This document shows positions 26,178 through 35,169 of a stretch of DNA of 64,000 nucleotides, piece after piece. Under the pieces are notes generated by a model. The model was not told the origin of the DNA, searched no databases, and saw only the letters and a program-made list of their open reading frames with translations. A program made the position numbers and the translations under genes. Source of the stretch: Oribacterium sinus. Its GTDB lineage: Bacteria; Bacillota; Clostridia; Lachnospirales; Lachnospiraceae. The stretch is taken from positions 104,622-168,621 of the forward strand of contig NZ_JACHHH010000004.1 of the NCBI RefSeq assembly GCF_014202695.1. Reading direction: 5' to 3'. Each line of letters starts with the position of its first letter. The stretch's first letter is position 1.

Positions 26178-26480
26178 ATGGTGAAAACGGAATCAATCAC
26201 AATACAAGTGCCGGTAGAAATGCGTAAGTATCTGGAAGAGCTTTCACCGGAGTCGGAACTGAGAAGAAATGCACTTTTGCTATATCCCTATATTTTAAAC
26301 CAAAGCATTTCTCATGGAAGAGCAGCAGAAATACTTGGAATTGGGAAATCAGAACTCCTTGATATCTATGATAAGCTAGGGTATTCCTATTTGGATTTGA
26401 TTCAAGATGAATTGGAAGAAGACTTAGAAACATTTCGTCAAATTAAAGAAAAATGCAAAAAAACTATAGAAAATTTATAG
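26178..26480 (+). CDS. UPF0175/VapB-like helix-turn-helix antitoxin family protein
   Basis: A 100-residue protein with an N-terminal strand ITIQVPVEM then RRNALLLYPYILNQSISHGRAAEILGIGKSELLDIYDKLG, a helix-turn-helix as in UPF0175 proteins. These are often antitoxins of PIN-domain toxins; no PIN protein is encoded here. It is flanked by an ATPase gene 33 bases before and a DUF1016 nuclease gene that begins at its 3' end, so it may regulate that small cluster. Confidence 0.7.
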   Translation: MVKTESITIQVPVEMRKYLEELSPESELRRNALLLYPYILNQSISHGRAAEILGIGKSELLDIYDKLGYSYLDLIQDELEEDLETFRQIKEKCKKTIENL

Positions 26481-26497
26481 AGATAGGAGTGATGATA

Positions 26498-27568
26498 TTG
26501 AACAAAAAAGATTTAACTATCATAAGTGATAAAGAGTATATACAAATGCTTGAAAAAATAAAACTATCATATCAAGACGGGCAACTTAAAGCAGCAGTTT
26601 CCGTTAATTCTGAAATGCTAAGGTTTTATTATAGTTTAGGAGAAGAAATCATCAGCTTAAAGGCAGAAAGTAGATGGGGAAGCGGGTTTTATAAAAAGCT
26701 AAGTTCAGATTTACAAAAGGAAATTCCAAATGTTAAAGGGCTTTCTGTTACTAATTTAAAATATATGAAAAAATTTTATGAAATGTATTCCCCATTAAAT
26801 CGTCCACAGCTTGTGGACGATTTACGAATATCACAAAGCAGTGAAAATTTTGATAAGATTTTTAGCATCCCTTGGGGGCATCAAAGATATATTATGGATA
26901 GATGTGAAGGAGATTTGAATAAAGCATTTTTCTTTATATCGAAAACATTAGAAAATAGCTGGAGCAGAGCTGTGCTCTTAAATTTCTTGGATACAGACCT
27001 GTTTGATAGACAAGGAAAAGCGATAACAAATTTTACAAATAATTTGCCTGCTTTACAAAGCGATTTGGCCAATGAAATGACAAGAGATCCCTATAATTTT
27101 GACTTTATAGCTATCAGACAAAATTATGATGAAAAAGAATTGAAAGACGCTTTAATGGATAATATTCAAAAATTCTTATTAGAACTGGGGACAGGATTTT
27201 CGTTCGTGGGTAGAGAATATAGGCTTGTAGTTGGAAATTCAGAAGAATTTATTGATATGTTATTCTACAACATTAAGTTGCATTGCTATGTAGTTGTGGA
27301 GGTTAAGATTTCTGCATTTAAACCTGCGGATATAGGGCAACTTGGAACCTATGTGACATCTGTAAATCATATATTAAAGGGAGATGGAGATAATCAAACA
27401 ATAGGCCTTTTAATCTGTAAGACAAAGGATAATGTATTGGCAAAATATGCTTCTGAAAGTTCAAGAGAACCTATTGGAATTTCAGAATATCAACTACAAA
27501 ATTTAATTCCTGAAAGTTTAAAAGGAGCATTACCAAGCATAGAAGAAATCGAAAACGAACTAAAATAA
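26498..27568 (+). CDS. DUF1016 family PD-(D/E)XK nuclease protein (YhcG-like)
   Basis: The N-terminal DUF1016_N domain contains AAVSVNSEMLRFYYSLGEEI and WGSGFYKKLSSDLQKEIPNV; the C-terminal nuclease domain has EFIDMLFYNIKLHCYVVVEVKISAF, with Asp, Glu and Lys as expected for PD-(D/E)XK. About 356 residues, the usual family length. The frame extends back to ATG 26453 inside the preceding gene, but AGGAG at 26485-26489 is correctly spaced for TTG 26498, which I prefer. Relatives are associated with restriction systems or mobile elements. Confidence 0.85.
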   Translation: MNKKDLTIISDKEYIQMLEKIKLSYQDGQLKAAVSVNSEMLRFYYSLGEEIISLKAESRWGSGFYKKLSSDLQKEIPNVKGLSVTNLKYMKKFYEMYSPLNRPQLVDDLRISQSSENFDKIFSIPWGHQRYIMDRCEGDLNKAFFFISKTLENSWSRAVLLNFLDTDLFDRQGKAITNFTNNLPALQSDLANEMTRDPYNFDFIAIRQNYDEKELKDALMDNIQKFLLELGTGFSFVGREYRLVVGNSEEFIDMLFYNIKLHCYVVVEVKISAFKPADIGQLGTYVTSVNHILKGDGDNQTIGLLICKTKDNVLAKYASESSREPIGISEYQLQNLIPESLKGALPSIEEIENELK

Positions 27569-27576
27569 ATTTTCAC

Positions 27577-27612
27577 AAGACGGTAGATTAAAAAAATCTG
27601 TCGTCTTTTTTA
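27577..27612 (+). terminator. Terminator after the DUF1016 gene
   Basis: AAGACGGTAGATT pairs with AATCTGTCGTCTT (one G-T pair), loop AAAAA, followed by TTTTT. Confidence 0.85.
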
Positions 27613-27719
27613 TTTGAAGTAAGATGTTCATAAATTTGTATGAGAGAATTGCTAATGATTTCTTGATAGATTTAACAGTGATGTAAATGCGGTTTATAGA
27701 GAAAAGATTCTGATTTTAT

Positions 27720-27983
27720 GTTATACTTTTCGTTTAGAGCACTGCCTTTCTAAGGATGGGCAGGAGGATTTTCCCATGTGCTAAGGAAGAGCGAAGCGGA
27801 AAGAACGGCGAGGGACAGACCAGGCCGAAAAACAGAGTGAAACAACAGAGTTGGAATAAGCTGAATAATCAGAACAAAAATCAGAACAAAGTAAAATTAG
27901 AAACATTAGAGCAAAATCAGAACACAGCAAAACCAGAACACAGCAAAACCAGAAACATCAAGTAATAGATTTTAAGGGGGACT
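27720..27983 (+). promoter_or_regulatory. Leader region of the polysaccharide operon
   Basis: A TATACT box lies near 27722. The putative transcript then contains AGCACTGCC...GGGCA...GTGCT, able to form nested stems, followed by an A-rich segment with two copies of CAGAACACAGCAAAACC. A 69-codon open frame here (27756-27965) is low in complexity and lacks a good ribosome site, so I do not call it a gene. No known riboswitch is recognised. Confidence 0.35.
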
Positions 27984-29528
27984 ATGGAAGAAGTAGAGAA
28001 AATCATTTCGGTGGATCAGGTAAGCAAGGTCTATCGTTTATACGATAAGCCCATAGACCGGCTACTGGAAAGCATTAGCCTTCGGAAAAAATCTTACCAT
28101 AAGGATTTCTATGCCCTGAGAGACATTTCCTTTTCTGTAGGAAGGGGAGAGGCAGTGGGGATTATCGGTACCAACGGCTCCGGCAAGTCCACTATGCTGA
28201 AGATTATAACCGGGGTGCTCAGTGCCACCACAGGAAAGGTGGAAAGCCGGGGAAGCATCTGCGCTCTTTTGGAGCTGGGCGCCGGCTTTAACCAGGACTA
28301 TACCGGCATTGAAAATATCTATATGAACGGCACCATGATGGGCTTTAGTAAGGCAGAGATGGATGAGAAGCTCCCTGCCATTTTGGAGTTTGCGGATATT
28401 GGAGACTTCGTTTACCAGCCCGTAAAGTCCTATTCCAGCGGTATGTTCGTTCGTCTGGCCTTTGCCCTGTATATCTCCATTGACCCGGAGGTTTTGATCG
28501 TGGACGAGGCCCTGTCCGTGGGAGATGTGTTCTTTCAGGCCAAATGCTATCACCGCATGGATGAATTAAAGCGGAAGGGTACCACCATTTTGATGGTTAC
28601 CCATGACTTAGGCTCCGTAATGAAGTACTGCGACAGAGTAGTGCTTTTCCACAAGGGGGAAAAGGTTGGGGAAGGTCTTCCTGGACAAATGGTGGACAAG
28701 TACAAAAAGATATTGGCAGGAAAGGACCCCCATGCCGAGCAGTTTATGGAGGAGCAGAACTTCCTTGGCAATGTGGACGGAGAGCGTAGGGGAAATGCCG
28801 GAAGCGGCGGAGCTAGTGGAAAAGCGGGTAAAGCTGGAGCCGACGAAACCAACGGAATAGCCGATACAGCCGGAAATGCTACATCTAACGGTATCGGTCA
28901 AAAAGGCGCATCCGTAGCCGGAGGCACTGCCGGCACCGCCGGAACCACAGAAAAAAACGTCGGCACAGGCATAGCCTCAGGAACCGCCGAACCCACATCC
29001 GCTACATCCCCCGAAGCCGGTCAACATTCCCCAAAACCTACCGGCTTTATGAAAGACCATTTGACCTTAAACCCTTCCAGCCAGCAGTACGGAAACGGCA
29101 AGGCGGAGATTCTGGACTTCGGGGTGCTGGACAAGGACGGGCGTCCAAGCAATGTGCTGTTAAAGGGCGAAGAATTTTCCATCAAAGAGCGGATTGTCTT
29201 CCATGATGATATCGCTGCCCCCATTTTCACCTTCACCATCAAGGACAAGCGGGGCATGGACTTAAGCGGTACCAATACCCTTTTTGAAGGCAAGGAAATC
29301 CCGGCGGTAAAGAAGGGGGACGAGTACTACTGCACCTTCACCCAGCGGATGAACCTGCAAGGAGGAGAGTACCTTCTCTCCATTTCCTGCACCGGCTTCG
29401 AAGAAGGGGAGCACACGGTTTACGACAGAAAATACGACATTACCAGTATCACCGTTTTATCCAATAAAAACACCGTTGGAATTTACGATATGGAGTCGGA
29501 AGTGACTCTGGAAAGGCATGAGGCATGA
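27984..29528 (+). CDS. Polysaccharide export ABC ATPase (Wzt/TagH-like) with C-terminal glycan-binding domain
   Basis: Residues 1-240 are an ABC ATPase: Walker A GTNGSGKS, signature YSSGMFVRLAFA, Walker B VLIVDEALSVGD, the form typical of O-antigen and teichoic acid exporters. Residues ~355-500 resemble the Wzt C-terminal beta-sandwich that binds the glycan end (EILDFGVLDKDG ... FSIKERIVFHDDI). Between them is an unusual ~85-residue Gly/Ala/Thr linker (GASGKAGKAGADETNG...). The cognate membrane permease, usually encoded just upstream, is absent here. The gene overlaps the next by four bases. Confidence 0.88.
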   Translation: MEEVEKIISVDQVSKVYRLYDKPIDRLLESISLRKKSYHKDFYALRDISFSVGRGEAVGIIGTNGSGKSTMLKIITGVLSATTGKVESRGSICALLELGAGFNQDYTGIENIYMNGTMMGFSKAEMDEKLPAILEFADIGDFVYQPVKSYSSGMFVRLAFALYISIDPEVLIVDEALSVGDVFFQAKCYHRMDELKRKGTTILMVTHDLGSVMKYCDRVVLFHKGEKVGEGLPGQMVDKYKKILAGKDPHAEQFMEEQNFLGNVDGERRGNAGSGGASGKAGKAGADETNGIADTAGNATSNGIGQKGASVAGGTAGTAGTTEKNVGTGIASGTAEPTSATSPEAGQHSPKPTGFMKDHLTLNPSSQQYGNGKAEILDFGVLDKDGRPSNVLLKGEEFSIKERIVFHDDIAAPIFTFTIKDKRGMDLSGTNTLFEGKEIPAVKKGDEYYCTFTQRMNLQGGEYLLSISCTGFEEGEHTVYDRKYDITSITVLSNKNTVGIYDMESEVTLERHEA

Positions 29529-32500
29529 GTTTTTCGAAGCTGCAATCCAACTTAATCGAATGGATTTCGTTTTTCCCCGGAGAAGGGGGGCTGGAGAAGG
29601 ACAGCAAGGTCCTGCTTTTGGCAGAAAAGGACAGCCAAGAGCTTTTTGAAAAGCTACTACGAAAAAGAGTAAAAAGCATCAGTCTTCGTTTGGAGGAAGA
29701 CCGCTTTGACTATATTATTATTCCCCTTTTGACCAAGCGACATTTGATGCTCTTCCAAGGCTCTTTGGAGGAGATGCTTCGCACCTTTTTGGAGAAGTGG
29801 CTACTTCCCGGAGGCGAAGTGATTTTGGGGATGGAAAATGAGAATGCTCTGGAGCGCATTTCCACCGGCTACTACGAGAAGGAGCCGGCTTACCAAAGCT
29901 ATGATGCTTTGAAAATGCTGGAAGAGAGCCTGAAAAAGGACTACCCGAAGGCTCGGGCAAGTCTTTATTTTCCTATGCCTTCCTTAGAGTACCCCATTCA
30001 TTTTTATACAGAAAAAAGACTTCCCAAGGAGGGAGAGGAGGGCTACGGCTATGTGGCGCTGGGAAAGAAAGGGGTTTTTCCCCAATTTGCCCCAAGCTTT
30101 CTCTACCGTTTCCGGGGGGATGCCACGGCTATCCTTTCCATGAAGGACGTCCATAGCGATGATGTGGAATATATCAAATACAATTCCAGCAGAAAGCCGG
30201 AGTATGCCCTGAAAACCGAGATTCTTCGGGATAAAGAGGGTAATCGAAAAGTTTTAAAGGAAGGAATAGGGGCGGAGGCCAATGCCCACATTGATTCCTT
30301 ACCAAAGAAGCGGAAGCTCCTTAGCGAAAGCTTCGCCCGGCGGAAGATTCAGGTTTTGGAGGAGGAAGGCTTTTGGCGGGCCTATGCCGGTTCCCAGTCC
30401 CCTTCCAGCATTTTGTACCCCTTTGTAAAGGGAAAGAGCATCGGAGAAATTCTGGGAGAGCTGATTTCCCAAGGAAAGGCTCCGGTAAAGGAAATTCAGG
30501 AAGCCCTGCATCTTCTTTTGGGAGAGGAAAGCTTCATAAAGCCTGCCAACTTGGATTTACTTTTTGAAAATGTCATCATGGATGGAGAGCAGGCGGTACT
30601 CATAGATTGTGAGTGGGTGAAGGAAGAGGGAGAGGAACGGCTTTTCCTCCTGTACCGCATCCTCCATTACTGGTACGAAGAATACAAGGACAAATTAAAA
30701 TACAAGGACGAAGAAAGCTTCTTCCGCCTGTTTTCCATCAATAAGCCGGAGCTTCTTTCCTGCGAGCGTAAGGAAGCCATTTTCCAGGAAGAGGTTCATG
30801 GAGAGGGACAGGAGGAAAATGTTTGGGCTTACCAGCAAAGTCGTATGAGTCCGGAGAATTTCCAAAAGCAGAAGGAAGAAATCGCCCTACGCCGGGAGCA
30901 GATCCAATATTTGCAGGAAGAGCTGAAGGAAAAGGAGATTTCCGTAAAGAAAGAGCGGGAAGTAAACCGCTTAACCAACGTTCATGTGGGCAATCTGGAA
31001 AATGTGATTCGTGCCCATGAGCGGGATATTGCCCAGTTACAGGAGGAGCGGAATTATTTTGAACGGCACCAAAGTCTGCCATCGAAAATCAGAAGACGAC
31101 TTTCCGCCTCCTTTAACCGTCGTTTTCCAAAGGACAGTAAGAGAAGATTGATTCTGCATTACATGGGACGGACTCTGCTCCATCCCTTTAAAACCCTGCC
31201 CCTATATTTTACGGCAGAGGGAAGAAACAGAATTTCCGGACACTTTAAGATTGGACAGGCTTACTTTGACGGGGGAAAGATTCGCCTTCCCAAGGTGGAC
31301 AAGCCTAAGGTCAGTATCGTGATTCCCTGCTATAACCAGATTCACTATACCTACCGTTGCCTACAGTCCATTCTCCGTTTCACCGACGAAAGGGAGATTC
31401 CCTATGAGGTGATTATTGCGGACGATGTGTCCACAGATGCTACCAGAGATTTACGCCTGTTTTCGGAAAATCTGGTGATTGCCCGGAACAAGGAAAATAT
31501 GGGCTTTTTGAAAAACTGCAATCAGGCCGCCGCTTTAGCCAAGGGAGAATACATTTTCTTCCTAAACAATGATACGGAAGTGACGGAGGGCTGGCTGTCC
31601 TCCTTGGTGGAGCTGATGGAAAGACGGCCGGATGCGGGAATCGTAGGATCCAAGCTGGTGTACCCGGACGGAAGATTGCAGGAGGCAGGCGGCATTATCT
31701 GGTCCGATGCTTCCGGCTGGAACTACGGCAGACTGCAAGACCCGGAGGATCCGGAGTACAACTATGTGAAGGAAGTGGACTACATTTCCGGTGCCGCCAT
31801 TTTGGTGCGGACAAGCATTTGGAAGGAACTGGGAGGCTTTGATGAACTCTTTGCTCCCGCCTACTGCGAAGATTCCGACCTGGCATTTTCCGTACGGAAA
31901 ATGGGCAAGAAGGTGCTGTACCAGCCCAAGTCCAAGGTCATCCACTATGAAGGCATTTCCAACGGCACGGATGTGGAAGGCAGCGGCCTTAAGCGTTACC
32001 AGAAGGTCAACCAGGAAAAATTCAAGGAAAAATGGAAGGAAGAGCTGAAAAAGCAATGCGTCAATATTGGAAGTCCCAACCCCTTCCAGGCCAGAGAGCG
32101 GGGTATGGGCAAGCGCTATGTGCTCTTCGTGGACCACTATGTGCCCACCTTTGACAAGGACGCAGGCTCTAAAACTACCTACCAGTACCTAAAAATGCTG
32201 GCGGAAAAGGGCGTGCAGGTGAAGTTCTTAGGGGACAATTTCCTAAAGGAAGAGCCTTACACGGAAGCCCTGGAGCAAATGGGCATCGAAGTCCTTTACG
32301 GCAGTAAGATGCAGGGGGGCATTTGGAAGTGGATGGAAGACAATAAGGAAATGATTCAGATTGCTTATCTAAACCGCCCCCACATTGCCTCTAAGTACAT
32401 AGACTACATCAAGGAAAATACGGACTGGAAGATTATTTTCTACGGTCATGACCTGCATTTCCTCCGGCTGCAAAGGGAGTATGCCCTGAAGCCAAGGCCG

Positions 32501-33244
32501 GAGCTTTTGGAGGAAATCGCCTACTTTAAGAGCATGGAGCTTTCCGTCCTGCAAAAGGCGGACATCAGCTATTACCCCTCCAACTTAGAGGTGGAGGAAA
32601 TCCATAAGATTGACGACAGCATTCCGGTAAAGGCTATCACCGCCTATGTGTTCTCCGACTCCGTGCAGGTGGAGAAAATGACGGAGGGCCGGGAAGGAAT
32701 GCTCTTTGTGGGAGGCTTTGCTCACCCGCCCAATGAGGACGGTGTGCTTTGGTTTGCCAAGGAAATCTTCCCCTTAATGAGAAGACAGCTTCCGAACATT
32801 TCCTTCCGTATTGTGGGCAGTAAGCCCACAGAGAAGGTTCTGGCCCTGGGACAGCAGGAGGGCATAGAGGTGCTGGGCTTTGTTAGCGACGAAAAGCTTC
32901 ATAGCCTTTATCAGGAAAGTCGAATGGTGATTGTGCCCCTGCGCTACGGCGCAGGTGTGAAGGGAAAAGTTGTGGAAGCCCTCCATGAAGGAGCCGCCAT
33001 CCTGACCACCCCCTGCGGTGCGGAAGGCATCCCGGGCATTGAAGAAGTGGTTGCCATCGAGGGAGAAGAAAGAGAATTTGCCAAAACCGGCGCCCTTCTC
33101 TACCAAAACATTCCAAAGCTTCGAGAAATGGGACAGAAGTCCTTGGAATTCGTGGAAAAGGCATTTTCCACAGAGGCGGTATTTGAAGGAATCCGAGAGG
33201 ACTTCGGACTGGGAAAAGACGGAGAAGTGCTGGAGTTAAAGTAA
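29525..33244 (+). CDS. Large multidomain glycosyltransferase (GT2 plus GT4-like)
   Basis: A 1239-residue cytosolic protein. Residues 1-190 resemble a class I methyltransferase fold (FDYIIIPLL, LPGGEVILGMEN) but lack a clear SAM-binding loop. Residues ~200-400 look kinase-like (LLFENVIMDGEQAVLIDCEW, comparable to a catalytic loop plus DFG region). A coiled coil covers ~440-500. A GT2 domain starts at ~594 (KVSIVIPCYNQIHYTYRCLQ) with FLNNDTEV as the DXD-like site and FAPAYCEDSDLAFSVRK. From ~868 a second glycosyltransferase follows (VDHYVPTFDKDAGSKTTYQY ... PLRYGAGVKGKVVEAL). It likely extends a surface glycan exported by the preceding ATPase. Confidence 0.82.
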   Translation: MSFSKLQSNLIEWISFFPGEGGLEKDSKVLLLAEKDSQELFEKLLRKRVKSISLRLEEDRFDYIIIPLLTKRHLMLFQGSLEEMLRTFLEKWLLPGGEVILGMENENALERISTGYYEKEPAYQSYDALKMLEESLKKDYPKARASLYFPMPSLEYPIHFYTEKRLPKEGEEGYGYVALGKKGVFPQFAPSFLYRFRGDATAILSMKDVHSDDVEYIKYNSSRKPEYALKTEILRDKEGNRKVLKEGIGAEANAHIDSLPKKRKLLSESFARRKIQVLEEEGFWRAYAGSQSPSSILYPFVKGKSIGEILGELISQGKAPVKEIQEALHLLLGEESFIKPANLDLLFENVIMDGEQAVLIDCEWVKEEGEERLFLLYRILHYWYEEYKDKLKYKDEESFFRLFSINKPELLSCERKEAIFQEEVHGEGQEENVWAYQQSRMSPENFQKQKEEIALRREQIQYLQEELKEKEISVKKEREVNRLTNVHVGNLENVIRAHERDIAQLQEERNYFERHQSLPSKIRRRLSASFNRRFPKDSKRRLILHYMGRTLLHPFKTLPLYFTAEGRNRISGHFKIGQAYFDGGKIRLPKVDKPKVSIVIPCYNQIHYTYRCLQSILRFTDEREIPYEVIIADDVSTDATRDLRLFSENLVIARNKENMGFLKNCNQAAALAKGEYIFFLNNDTEVTEGWLSSLVELMERRPDAGIVGSKLVYPDGRLQEAGGIIWSDASGWNYGRLQDPEDPEYNYVKEVDYISGAAILVRTSIWKELGGFDELFAPAYCEDSDLAFSVRKMGKKVLYQPKSKVIHYEGISNGTDVEGSGLKRYQKVNQEKFKEKWKEELKKQCVNIGSPNPFQARERGMGKRYVLFVDHYVPTFDKDAGSKTTYQYLKMLAEKGVQVKFLGDNFLKEEPYTEALEQMGIEVLYGSKMQGGIWKWMEDNKEMIQIAYLNRPHIASKYIDYIKENTDWKIIFYGHDLHFLRLQREYALKPRPELLEEIAYFKSMELSVLQKADISYYPSNLEVEEIHKIDDSIPVKAITAYVFSDSVQVEKMTEGREGMLFVGGFAHPPNEDGVLWFAKEIFPLMRRQLPNISFRIVGSKPTEKVLALGQQEGIEVLGFVSDEKLHSLYQESRMVIVPLRYGAGVKGKVVEALHEGAAILTTPCGAEGIPGIEEVVAIEGEEREFAKTGALLYQNIPKLREMGQKSLEFVEKAFSTEAVFEGIREDFGLGKDGEVLELK

Positions 33245-33266
33245 ATTCATTTTATAGGGAGGGAAA

Positions 33267-34055
33267 ATGCAAGCAATCTTATTATGTGGAGGAATGGGCA
33301 CCAGACTTCGTTCCGTGGTGGCAGACCGTCCCAAGCCCATGGCGGATATTTGCGGAAAGCCCTTTTTGCAGTACCTTCTGGAAATGCTCCGGGACAAGGG
33401 TATTACGGAAGTGATTTTTGCCCTGGGCTATATGGGGGAGATGATTGAAGAGTATTTTCAGGACGGCTCCGCCTTCGGCCTAAAGATTGCCTATTCCTAT
33501 GAGGAAGAGCCACTAGGCACCGGGGGCGCCATCCGAAACGCTCTGCCGAAGATTTTGGAGGAAGATGTACTGGTGCTGAATGCGGATACCTATTTCCCCA
33601 TGGATTATCAGGGACTCTATCATTTTCATCAGGAAAATGACGGAGATTTCAGCCTGGCCACCAGAGCGGTACCGGATATTTCCCGCTACGGTGCTGTGCG
33701 AAGAGATTCAGCAGGCCGAATTTTGGCATGGAATGAGAAGCTGGGAGATGGTGGGCAGCAGCCTGGTGAAGGCTCGAAACAGCCGATAGAGGGAAACGCT
33801 CAGCAAGCAGCGTCGGCTTCCCCAAAGTCCTTATCCGGGGAAATCAATGGAGGCATCTATGTAATGAAGAAGAGCCTGATTGCGGAAATTCCTGAGGGAA
33901 AGCAGAGCCTGGAACAGGACTGCATCCCCAAATGGCTTTCTGAAGGAAAACGGATCTTCGGCCTTCCCTTCCATGGCTATTTCATGGATATCGGCATTCC
34001 CGAAGATTACCGACAGTTTATTTTGGATGTGGAGCAGGGGAAGCATGGCAGATAA
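33267..34055 (+). CDS. Sugar-1-phosphate nucleotidyltransferase (HddC-like)
   Basis: The 262-residue protein has the pyrophosphorylase signature LLCGGMGTRLRSVVADRPKP and LNADTYFP for the metal-binding Asp. Its place before gmhB indicates D-glycero-D-manno-heptose-1-phosphate guanylyltransferase (HddC) of the GDP-heptose route used for S-layer and capsule glycans. An insertion of about 30 residues (GDGGQQPGEGSKQPIEGNAQ...) interrupts the region before GEINGGIYVM; it is in frame and of low complexity. The stop overlaps the start of gmhB by 11 bases. Confidence 0.82.
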   Translation: MQAILLCGGMGTRLRSVVADRPKPMADICGKPFLQYLLEMLRDKGITEVIFALGYMGEMIEEYFQDGSAFGLKIAYSYEEEPLGTGGAIRNALPKILEEDVLVLNADTYFPMDYQGLYHFHQENDGDFSLATRAVPDISRYGAVRRDSAGRILAWNEKLGDGGQQPGEGSKQPIEGNAQQAASASPKSLSGEINGGIYVMKKSLIAEIPEGKQSLEQDCIPKWLSEGKRIFGLPFHGYFMDIGIPEDYRQFILDVEQGKHGR

Positions 34056-34746
34056 AGTATTGCAAAAAATCGTTTTCCTGGATCGGGACGGCACCATTAA
34101 TGAGGAAGTGTCTTACCTACATAAGGTAGAGGATTTTCGTTTTCTCCCCCATGTTTTAGAGGGGCTATCTATCCTGTCAAAAGCCGGCTTTCAGCTGGTG
34201 GTGGTGACGAATCAGGCTGGAATCGGGCGTGGCTATTACGGAGAAAAGGATGCGGAAGCCCTGCATTTTTTTTTAAGAGAAGAGCTTAAAAAGAGAGACA
34301 TTTTCCTGAAAGGCATCTATTACTGTCCCCACCACCCGAAGGGGATAGGGGAGTATCAAAGGGAATGTGATTGCCGAAAGCCAAATCCCGGAATGCTCTA
34401 TCAGGCGGAGTGGGATTTATTGCAGGAAAATGAAGAAGAGTTTCTCATTCAAAGCCCTTACCGCTTAAGTCGGAAAGAACGGGAAGCGTTGGAGCAGGGG
34501 AACAAGCAAGCAGAGCGAAAAGCTTGGCTTTCCCATTCCTATATGATTGGCGATAAAATTCTGGACTGTGAAGCCGGAGAAAGCTTCGGCGTACAGCCCA
34601 TTCTTCTGGCTACCGGATACGGGAAAGAAGAGAAAAGAAAGATAGAAGAGGCGGGAAAGCCCTGTCCTCCCTATTTTGAAAATTTAGAAGAAGCCGCAAG
34701 ATGGATTGTGGAGAGGGAGTTGTATTCTTTGCACAGTGTGCTTTGA
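34045..34746 (+). CDS. gmhB: D-glycero-D-manno-heptose-1,7-bisphosphate 7-phosphatase (GmhB)
   Basis: An HAD-superfamily phosphatase of 233 residues: VFLDRDGTINEE (nucleophile Asp), VVTNQAGIGRGYY, YYCPHHPKG with a Cys/His zinc loop (ECDCRKPNPGM), and MIGDKILDCEAG. ATG 34045 was chosen because the protein begins just before the DRDGT motif, although the frame is open further upstream. An insertion of about 30 charged residues lies before SYMIGDK. It removes the 7-phosphate of heptose bisphosphate. The last codons and stop coincide with the start of a large palindromic repeat, so the C-terminus (LYSLHSVL) may derive from the insertion. Confidence 0.88.
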   Translation: MADKVLQKIVFLDRDGTINEEVSYLHKVEDFRFLPHVLEGLSILSKAGFQLVVVTNQAGIGRGYYGEKDAEALHFFLREELKKRDIFLKGIYYCPHHPKGIGEYQRECDCRKPNPGMLYQAEWDLLQENEEEFLIQSPYRLSRKEREALEQGNKQAERKAWLSHSYMIGDKILDCEAGESFGVQPILLATGYGKEEKRKIEEAGKPCPPYFENLEEAARWIVERELYSLHSVL

Positions 34747-35015
34747 TGCAGTATGGGGCTGTATTCGGGACACGCTCCCGCTAACCTCGCCCTGCAGCGG
34801 TACTAAGCGAAAAACTGCAGTACCTTTGTTTTTCGCAAGTACCGGCGGGCTCAGATTGTCCCTGTTACAGCCTCATACTACATCAGTCGCTTTGACATGC
34901 AAAGTTCTACAGTCTTTCGCTGAGCAGGCTTTCTAAATCTACTGACGGGCTCAGATTACCTCTCTTTCAGCCCTATATTGCATACAACATAGTTTTTATA
35001 TTTACAGCTTCTTTT
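34745..35015 (+). repeat. Large palindromic repeat, full core plus an extra right half
   Basis: The core is 34745-34884, with arms GATGCAGTATGGGGCTGTA (34745-34763) and 34866-34884, conserved block GACACGCTCCCGCTAACC, hairpin GGTACTAAGCGAAAAAC/GTTTTTCGCAAGTACC and GGCGGGCTCAGATTGTCCC. It overlaps the last two bases of the gmhB stop codon. A second right half (34929-35015) follows without its left partner. The core is almost identical, in inverse orientation, to 38328-38466. The rest of this gap up to 35169 holds the hairpin listed next and three short CGACATT repeats. Confidence 0.85.
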
Positions 35016-35018
35016 AGA

Positions 35019-35054
35019 ACAAGGGAGTATCACAAGCCTGCGATACTCCCTTGT
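35019..35054. terminator. Hairpin, terminator-like, after the repeat
   Basis: ACAAGGGAGTATC (35019-35031) is perfectly complementary to 35042-35054. A very similar hairpin follows the same half repeat at 36864-36897, so the two travelled together. The T run is weak. Confidence 0.55.
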
Positions 35055-35169
35055 ACTTTGTTAAACCGACATTCAAACCGACATTCAAACCGACATTTTA
35101 ATGTCGCTTACTTTTCTTGATTGATCCATAACTTCTGTAGAAAGCTGGTGGATTTTTTGAAAGGACAGG

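Noticed and set aside
27756..27965. 69-codon frame MGRRIFPCAKEERSGKNGEG...
   Set aside because: Low-complexity Asn/Lys/Gln translation of an A-rich leader with direct repeats and no convincing ribosome site.
33880..34044. N-terminal extension of GmhB by 55 residues
   Set aside because: This part lies in another frame of the nucleotidyltransferase gene and does not resemble HAD phosphatases; ATG 34045 is a better start.
34706..34936. 76-codon frame across the palindromic repeat, with a near-identical frame at 38266-38475 on the other strand
   Set aside because: The proteins agree only because the repeat DNA is nearly identical; no ribosome sites, and the other copies do not keep the frame.
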